Positions 32,449-36,730 of a stretch of DNA of 36,730 nt are shown piece after piece (the first letter of the stretch is position 1; each line of letters begins with the position of its first letter). A program made the position numbers and the translations under genes. The stretch lies in NCBI GenBank assembly GCA_025210655.1, contig JAOARG010000029.1, forward strand, positions 1 to 36,730, given 5' to 3'. A model generated the notes under the pieces. It saw only the letters and a list, made by a program, of their open reading frames with translations. It searched no databases and was not told the origin of the DNA. This DNA comes from Bacillota bacterium (GTDB lineage Bacteria > Bacillota > Clostridia > Peptostreptococcales > Acidaminobacteraceae).

Positions 32449-33699
32449 ATGGAAAACAACAACACGCAACAACCTAAAAACAACAAAAATATGCTTTACA
32501 TAATTATTGCATTAGTTGCTATCGTAGGTATTGCAGCATTTGCCCTAATGGGTAAAGGAGGTTCATCTGATAAGAACCTTACTTCAGTAGAAAAATTAAT
32601 GGAAGCTTACAAAAACTCTATGAACATGAAGCAGATTGATGGTGACCTTACAGTAAAAGGTTCTTTCGAAACTACTTCAGAAGATCCATCAGAGCAAGCT
32701 GTAGCAGAATTACTTAACAAAATCAGCCTTACAGCTAATGTAAAGGTAGATATGGATACTAATCAAGTTGAAGAAGCATTTAAATTAAATGTTGAAGATC
32801 AAGAACTAGTTTCTGCAGCAATTTACATCGATGATAAAATCATGGCTGGATCTGTTCCACTATTATTTGAAGGATGGGCTTACGGAGAAGTTGAGAAAAT
32901 CAACGAGCTTTCTGGTCAATCATTCAACTTCGGTGAAACAATGAAAAATGCTTTAGAACTTTATGATTTCTCAGATATCGAAAATATTGATGCTGTTAAA
33001 GAAAAGTATCTAACTTTTGCTAAAGAAAATATCGATCCAATGATTACTGTTGAGAATGGTGTTGAAATAACTGACGGATACGAAAAAGCTCACAAGACTG
33101 ATAAATACACAATCGTTCTTACTCCTGAAAACTCACTTGAATTAGTTACTAAGTTTGTTGAAATAGCTAAGGATGATGAAGATCTTAAGAACGTAATCAT
33201 TGCTAAAGTTGATGATTACATGGATTACATGGCTAAGTCTACTGGATTACCTCAGGATCAATTAGACATGATGTTTGCTGATCTTGTAGAAGCTAAAAAA
33301 GAAATCCAAGATAACTATGTAGAAGGTATGAATGAAGTTTACACTGCTTTAACTTCTGAAGAAATGGAAATTCCTGAAGAATTAAAAACTCTTAACCTTG
33401 AAATTTCTTTCTACTTAGAAAACAAGAACATAGTTGCTCAAGATATGGGTATAAACTTCGATATGGACCAAGAAGGAACTACTTATAAATTAAACATCAC
33501 TATGAACCAAGTTATCAATAAGATCAACGAAAAAATCGACTTCACTGCTATTGATCTTGAAAACGGATACAACCTTACAAGCGAAGACGGAGAAGATGCT
33601 AACAAGTTAATGCAGGAAGCACAGGGTAACTTCATGACTAACATCCTGTTCAACCCTGATTTCCAAAACCTTTTCCAAGCTTTCGAGCAATTCCAATAA
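32449..33699 (+). CDS. Membrane-anchored extracytoplasmic protein, unknown function
   Basis: 416 residues from the ATG at 32449; the frame is open five codons further, but GGAGG lies within that extension. Asn/Gln-rich short cytoplasmic start, one membrane segment (about 20-40, MLYIIIALVAIVGIAAFAL), then a soluble region of about 370 residues rich in Glu, Asp and Lys, with SVEKLMEAYKNSMNMKQIDGDLTVKG at its start. There is no lipobox. Sequence gives a general impression of LolA/LppX-like beta proteins but I cannot claim the family. Codon use is biased as in highly expressed genes, unlike the two genes that follow. First gene of a unit with two ABC-2-type membrane proteins. Confidence 0.85.
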   Translation: MENNNTQQPKNNKNMLYIIIALVAIVGIAAFALMGKGGSSDKNLTSVEKLMEAYKNSMNMKQIDGDLTVKGSFETTSEDPSEQAVAELLNKISLTANVKVDMDTNQVEEAFKLNVEDQELVSAAIYIDDKIMAGSVPLLFEGWAYGEVEKINELSGQSFNFGETMKNALELYDFSDIENIDAVKEKYLTFAKENIDPMITVENGVEITDGYEKAHKTDKYTIVLTPENSLELVTKFVEIAKDDEDLKNVIIAKVDDYMDYMAKSTGLPQDQLDMMFADLVEAKKEIQDNYVEGMNEVYTALTSEEMEIPEELKTLNLEISFYLENKNIVAQDMGINFDMDQEGTTYKLNITMNQVINKINEKIDFTAIDLENGYNLTSEDGEDANKLMQEAQGNFMTNILFNPDFQNLFQAFEQFQ

Positions 33700-33718
33700 A
33701 AGATAAAAGGTGATTCTT

Positions 33719-34930
33719 ATGGGAAGACTAATTTACTTCATAAAAAATGATATTAAGATAATTCTTGATAAAAAATTTTGGAGGAGATTAGTCTTTCCTT
33801 TATTTTTGCTTATTATCTTATCTACGAACTTCTCCAACTCATTCGATAAAATTAATCAAATCGACAAAATATCTATTGCTGTTATAGATAATGACAATAC
33901 ATATTATTCTAAAAACCTTGTGAATAACTTCATAAAAAACGAAAATTTTTCACATCTATATGACATATCAACACCTGAAGATATTCTTCCATTTGAAGAA
34001 AGAGATTTAACTGCATACATAATAATACCTAAAGGTTTTTCAGAAGGACTTGTATACTTTGAGAATCCTCCTATTGAGGTTTTATTAAACAAAGGGCATA
34101 CTATGAAGTCCTTAATACTTAAAAATACCCTAGACGCATATGGGGATTATATAAGCTCTGTAGATGCATCCATACACACCCTATATACAGAACTAAAGGA
34201 TATAGGCTACGATAAGGAAAAACTAGAAAAACTCAACAGCCTCTATTCAGTTGAGATGGTCTTCCTTGCCCTTGGAAGAAACAAGTTTTTCGATTTTAAT
34301 CCTATTTCTGATTACCCATCAGTAAACTCAATGACTTATTTCCTATTGGCCCTAAGTATGGTCATGGTAATGTATCTTACGGGAAAATCAGGTGAACTTC
34401 TGCAATTTGAAAAAGAAAATGGTATTTATATGAAATATCGAATGTACGATAAATCTGGATGGACCTATATTTCATCCAAGATTATTTCCACAAGCATTAT
34501 TAGCTTTTGTGAAATAATACCCTTTTATCTTTTCTTTGATTATATTTTAGATATTGTAGAACTAAATGCAATTTTCATCCTGAATCTAGTTCTTGGAATA
34601 CTTATTTTATCATCACTATCAATACTCATATCAATGGCTTCAAGTAATGGTAAAAACAATAAGATCTTAGGAAATGCTGTAATCTTTATATTTGGAATAC
34701 TTGGGGGAAGTTTTATTCCACTTACTATGATTCCACAAAATATTCTAATAATCAGTAGAGTAACACCCCTTTACTGGATAAATATTAGTCTTCTAAATAG
34801 CATACACGGAATTTATCCTGTAAAAATTTATCTTGCCCTTGGATTTTTTGCTATATCTATTTTTGCACTATGTATCTTGATATACAGAAACTCTTTAGGC
34901 AATTATAAGGAAGCAGGTGACTCAATATGA
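33719..34930 (+). CDS. ABC-2-type membrane protein (YhgE/Pip-like), first of a pair
   Basis: 403 residues from the ATG at 33719, preceded by AAAGGTG; a GTG three codons earlier overlaps that SD. N-terminal TM (about 24-38, FPLFLLIILS), a large extracytoplasmic domain (about 40-205, with KISIAVIDNDNTYYSKNLVNNF and LTAYIIIPKGFSEGL as in ABC-2 permeases) and five or six C-terminal helices. Family role: export or morphology functions with a separate ATPase. No ATPase gene lies within this window, so its energy source is unknown. Overlaps the next gene by four bases. Confidence 0.85.
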   Translation: MGRLIYFIKNDIKIILDKKFWRRLVFPLFLLIILSTNFSNSFDKINQIDKISIAVIDNDNTYYSKNLVNNFIKNENFSHLYDISTPEDILPFEERDLTAYIIIPKGFSEGLVYFENPPIEVLLNKGHTMKSLILKNTLDAYGDYISSVDASIHTLYTELKDIGYDKEKLEKLNSLYSVEMVFLALGRNKFFDFNPISDYPSVNSMTYFLLALSMVMVMYLTGKSGELLQFEKENGIYMKYRMYDKSGWTYISSKIISTSIISFCEIIPFYLFFDYILDIVELNAIFILNLVLGILILSSLSILISMASSNGKNNKILGNAVIFIFGILGGSFIPLTMIPQNILIISRVTPLYWINISLLNSIHGIYPVKIYLALGFFAISIFALCILIYRNSLGNYKEAGDSI

Positions 34931-36126
34931 TCAAAGCCATAATATTAGCCAATTTTAGGAACACTTTTTCCACAAGAAAAATTTCTATCTCCATATTGAG
35001 TTTCATAGTCCTTATAACACTATTCAATGCTGTGTTTTTCAATAGTTATAAAAACACCAACAACTTCTCTGTCAATATAATTGATGAAGATATATCCTCC
35101 TATTCAAATGAGTTTCTTGATTTACTAAGTAATAATAATCTCATTGAACTTAACATAGTAGAGAAACTAGATAAGACAAGCCTTAATGACGAAAAACTAC
35201 AAGGAATTTTCAAAATAGAAAAAGGCTTTGGGGATAAGATTCAGAAAGGTGATTTGGATAAATTAATTTCTGTATATTATCTAAAAAACAATATTGTAGC
35301 TCCTGTACTTAGTGACATAATTGCAAAGGATCTTTTGGCTGTAATATCAGCAGAAAAGACAAAAAAATCCCTAGATTTTTATTATAAGGAGTTAAATATC
35401 TCTAAGGAAAATAAAAGTTACTCAAGGGTTCTTAATTACTATAAAGACGATGAATTCCAGCTTAACTTCGAATATGATATGAAAGATTCCATAATAAAAT
35501 CAATAGATTACGGAATAATTCAAAAAAGAGCTTCATTAGGTATAACTAGCTTGTTTTCGACAATATTTATAATCATCCTGATTAGCTTCATAGAGAGTAA
35601 AAATCATAGTGCTATTCAAAAGAAAATATCAATACACGATAAAAATGGATTAAAAGGATATCTGGCAAATATGATATTTCTAACACTCATATCATTTCCA
35701 CTTCTTCTGATACCACTTTACTTGGTGCTATTTAAATATGGCTCACTGGGAAAGTTCTTTATATTTTTACTAATTACACTGCTATTTATAATAGATATAC
35801 TGCTATTACTGGATATACTTAAGAAAATTTTTAAAAATAATATCAAGCTACAGACCTACGCTCCATTGATACTACTAACATTATCATTACTGGGTGAAGG
35901 AATCTTCACTTCAGATTTTCTACCAGAAAGTATGAAGATTTTTGCTATGATATCACCTTATAATTTTTATGGTCAGTTTCTTTATGATAATTTTATTGTT
36001 GGGTATTCCCTTGGAAATGGATTCTATCTCAGTGCTTTAATAATAATCGGGATAGTCCTCTTAGTGACTAGTGCTCTTTTTAGTAAAAATTCGCGACTAA
36101 TATTCAAGCAAGTCTTGAATGACTAG
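34927..36126 (+). CDS. ABC-2-type membrane protein, second of a pair
   Basis: 399 residues. Same plan as the gene before it: TM near the N-terminus (about 21-41), an extracytoplasmic domain (about 45-205, with NFSVNIIDEDISSYSNEF and LQGIFKIEKGFGDKIQKG), then about six C-terminal helices. The two are clearly distant relatives and may form a heterodimer. The ATG overlaps the stop of the preceding gene (ATGA), so they are coupled. After it come only the GGGGAA repeat elements, with no ATPase in reach. Confidence 0.85.
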   Translation: MIKAIILANFRNTFSTRKISISILSFIVLITLFNAVFFNSYKNTNNFSVNIIDEDISSYSNEFLDLLSNNNLIELNIVEKLDKTSLNDEKLQGIFKIEKGFGDKIQKGDLDKLISVYYLKNNIVAPVLSDIIAKDLLAVISAEKTKKSLDFYYKELNISKENKSYSRVLNYYKDDEFQLNFEYDMKDSIIKSIDYGIIQKRASLGITSLFSTIFIIILISFIESKNHSAIQKKISIHDKNGLKGYLANMIFLTLISFPLLLIPLYLVLFKYGSLGKFFIFLLITLLFIIDILLLLDILKKIFKNNIKLQTYAPLILLTLSLLGEGIFTSDFLPESMKIFAMISPYNFYGQFLYDNFIVGYSLGNGFYLSALIIIGIVLLVTSALFSKNSRLIFKQVLND

Positions 36127-36160
36127 TGTAAGACTTATTTTCACTAGTCTTACGTCAAGT
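36121..36160 (+). terminator. Hairpin after the ABC-2 gene pair
   Basis: GACTAGTG and CACTAGTC pair (8 bp). Alternatively GTAAGAC pairs with GTCTTAC in the same stretch, so two exclusive folds exist. There is no following T run, so it is a weak or factor-dependent terminator at best. Confidence 0.4.
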
Positions 36161-36241
36161 GGACATACTTAGTAGTCCGGCCATTGTGACCTTGCTATGC
36201 AAGCTTTCTTTTGGAAGTTTGTGTGGTGGGGTTTTTTATTT

Positions 36242-36429
36242 GCGGAAAAGGGGAATCGCACTTGACTTTGTCTGTGCTGGGGGAATCGATTTTGTTTCAA
36301 AATCTAGGGGAAATGGAAAGAATTTGTAGCAGCAGCTTTGCTGCATAAAAAAACGGTATAAGATCTAAAGTACTTCCCTTTCCCCTCTTCCCCTTCAAAG
36401 CCAGTAGCTTTGATATTCACCTTTTCCGC
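36242..36429. repeat. GGGGAA-ladder inverted repeat, copy 2 (188 bp)
   Basis: Stem I 36242-36256 with 36415-36429 (14 of 15); stem II GGGGAA 36280-36285 with TTCCCC 36388-36393; stem III 36307-36318 with 36374-36385 (11 of 12). Side hairpins: GCAC..GTGC (36258-36277), GATTTTG/CAAAATC (36288-36304) and CAAAGC/GCTTTG (36396-36412). The right arm lacks the second side hairpin, so one junction is three-way. The apical loop has GCAGCA/TGCTGC. Length and design match copy 1. Confidence 0.9.
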
Positions 36430-36535
36430 CAAAATTCTACTTATTTCAAGTTCAAAGTAAGGCCAGACTGAAATTCTTCTTTTAGTCGCCTCTATCAGAT
36501 AAGTTTTGATATGCATATGGATGACTTAGGTTTTT

Positions 36536-36616
36536 AGGGGAAATGGGGAATCGCGCAGAATTTTTTCTGTGCTGGGGAAATCGATTTTGTTTCAAAATCT
36601 AGGGGAAGGGGAAGGG
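36536..36616 (+). repeat. GGGGAA-ladder repeat, copy 3, left half only
   Basis: Three GGGGAA-type motifs, side hairpin GCGCAG/CTGTGC (36553-36572) and GATTTTG/CAAAATC (36583-36599), the last identical to copy 2. No TTCCCC arm follows in the 110 bases left before the window ends, while copies 1 and 2 need about 55 or fewer. It is a half copy, or its right arm lies farther off. Confidence 0.85.
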
Positions 36617-36660
36617 ATTGATGCTAGTAGTTTTGCTACGAAAAACTCTTAATAGAAAAA

Positions 36661-36696
36661 TTTGACTATACCATGCTAAACATGAGTATAGTCAAA
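36661..36696. repeat. Isolated palindrome TTTGACTATAC...GTATAGTCAAA
   Basis: Arms TTTGACTATAC and GTATAGTCAAA pair over 11 bp, then CATG/CATG extends the stem past a one-base bulge, with a short loop. No T run follows, so it is not an obvious terminator. It could be an operator, or an insertion that took the right half of copy 3. Confidence 0.6.
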
Positions 36697-36730
36697 CCTT
36701 AAATTCTATTTTATAATTTATCACTTAATA

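Larger units (their letters stand above)
36127..36730. other. 604-bp gene-free tail with structured repeats
   Basis: No supported gene. It holds the hairpin above, a complete GGGGAA-ladder copy (36242-36429), a plain AT-rich stretch of about 105 bases, a left-half copy (36536-36616) and an isolated palindrome (36661-36696). The short frame running on the minus strand here is made of repeat DNA and is not a gene. Confidence 0.75.

Noticed and set aside
36200..36240. T-box or strong terminator in the G/T-rich stretch before copy 2
   Set aside because: TGTGGTGGGGTTTTTT resembles parts of such signals, but no specifier stem or matching GC stem is present.
36304..36516. 70-codon minus-strand frame
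   Set aside because: It is built from the right half of the GGGGAA repeat copy 2 and unrelated spacer; no start signal or domain.

Overview
The window reads as the chromosome of a low-GC, Gram-positive anaerobe of the Clostridia/Tissierellia kind. The basis is AT-rich codon use, strong GGAGG ribosome binding sites with occasional GTG/TTG starts, AddAB instead of RecBCD, lipobox lipoproteins, a Lit-family lipoprotein transacylase and c-di-GMP-I riboswitches. I cannot name the genus from sequence alone. No rRNA, tRNA, CRISPR array or transposase gene was seen.

Layout, left to right. (1) 1-1860, minus strand: the 5' part of an acidic secreted protein with 48-bp tandem repeats, then a secreted transglutaminase-like protein whose ~400-nt leader carries three c-di-GMP-I (GEMM-I) aptamers in a row. 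(2) 1869-6121: an RND efflux pump with its adaptor lipoprotein. (3) 6183-9624: an OpuC-like ABC importer behind a flavin/ferredoxin protein and a MarR regulator; matching 16-18 bp palindromes sit inside the marR promoter and in front of the second gene. (4) 9680-9850: a 171-bp nested inverted repeat built on GCCTAA/TTAGGC. (5) 9891-11184: deoxynucleoside kinase and a cold shock protein. (6) 11210-25475: an eight-gene minus-strand operon (rarD, addB, addA, small membrane protein, sbcD, sbcC, cysQ-like, cobO-like) in which both double-strand-break nucleases are co-transcribed. (7) 25670-27844: a sodium:neurotransmitter-symporter-family transporter and a convergent Lit-family gene, separated by a 187-bp structured repeat based on GGGGAA/TTCCCC. 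(8) 27983-30028: a membrane c-di-GMP enzyme (CHASE4-like sensor, GGDEF, HD-GYP). (9) 30137-32059: a two-gene MotA/MotB-like motor pair with no flagellar neighbours. (10) 32449-36126: an anchored extracytoplasmic protein and two ABC-2-type membrane proteins with no ATPase in view. (11) 36127-36730: gene-free, holding a full and a half copy of the GGGGAA repeat.

Links between regions: the GGDEF/HD-GYP protein could make or break the c-di-GMP read by the triple riboswitch, so the left end may encode a c-di-GMP-controlled surface programme. The two nested-palindrome families share an unusual design: a short hexamer repeated along one arm and its complement along the other, so that short stems alternate with side hairpins. 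Together with the triple aptamer they are the observations most worth following.
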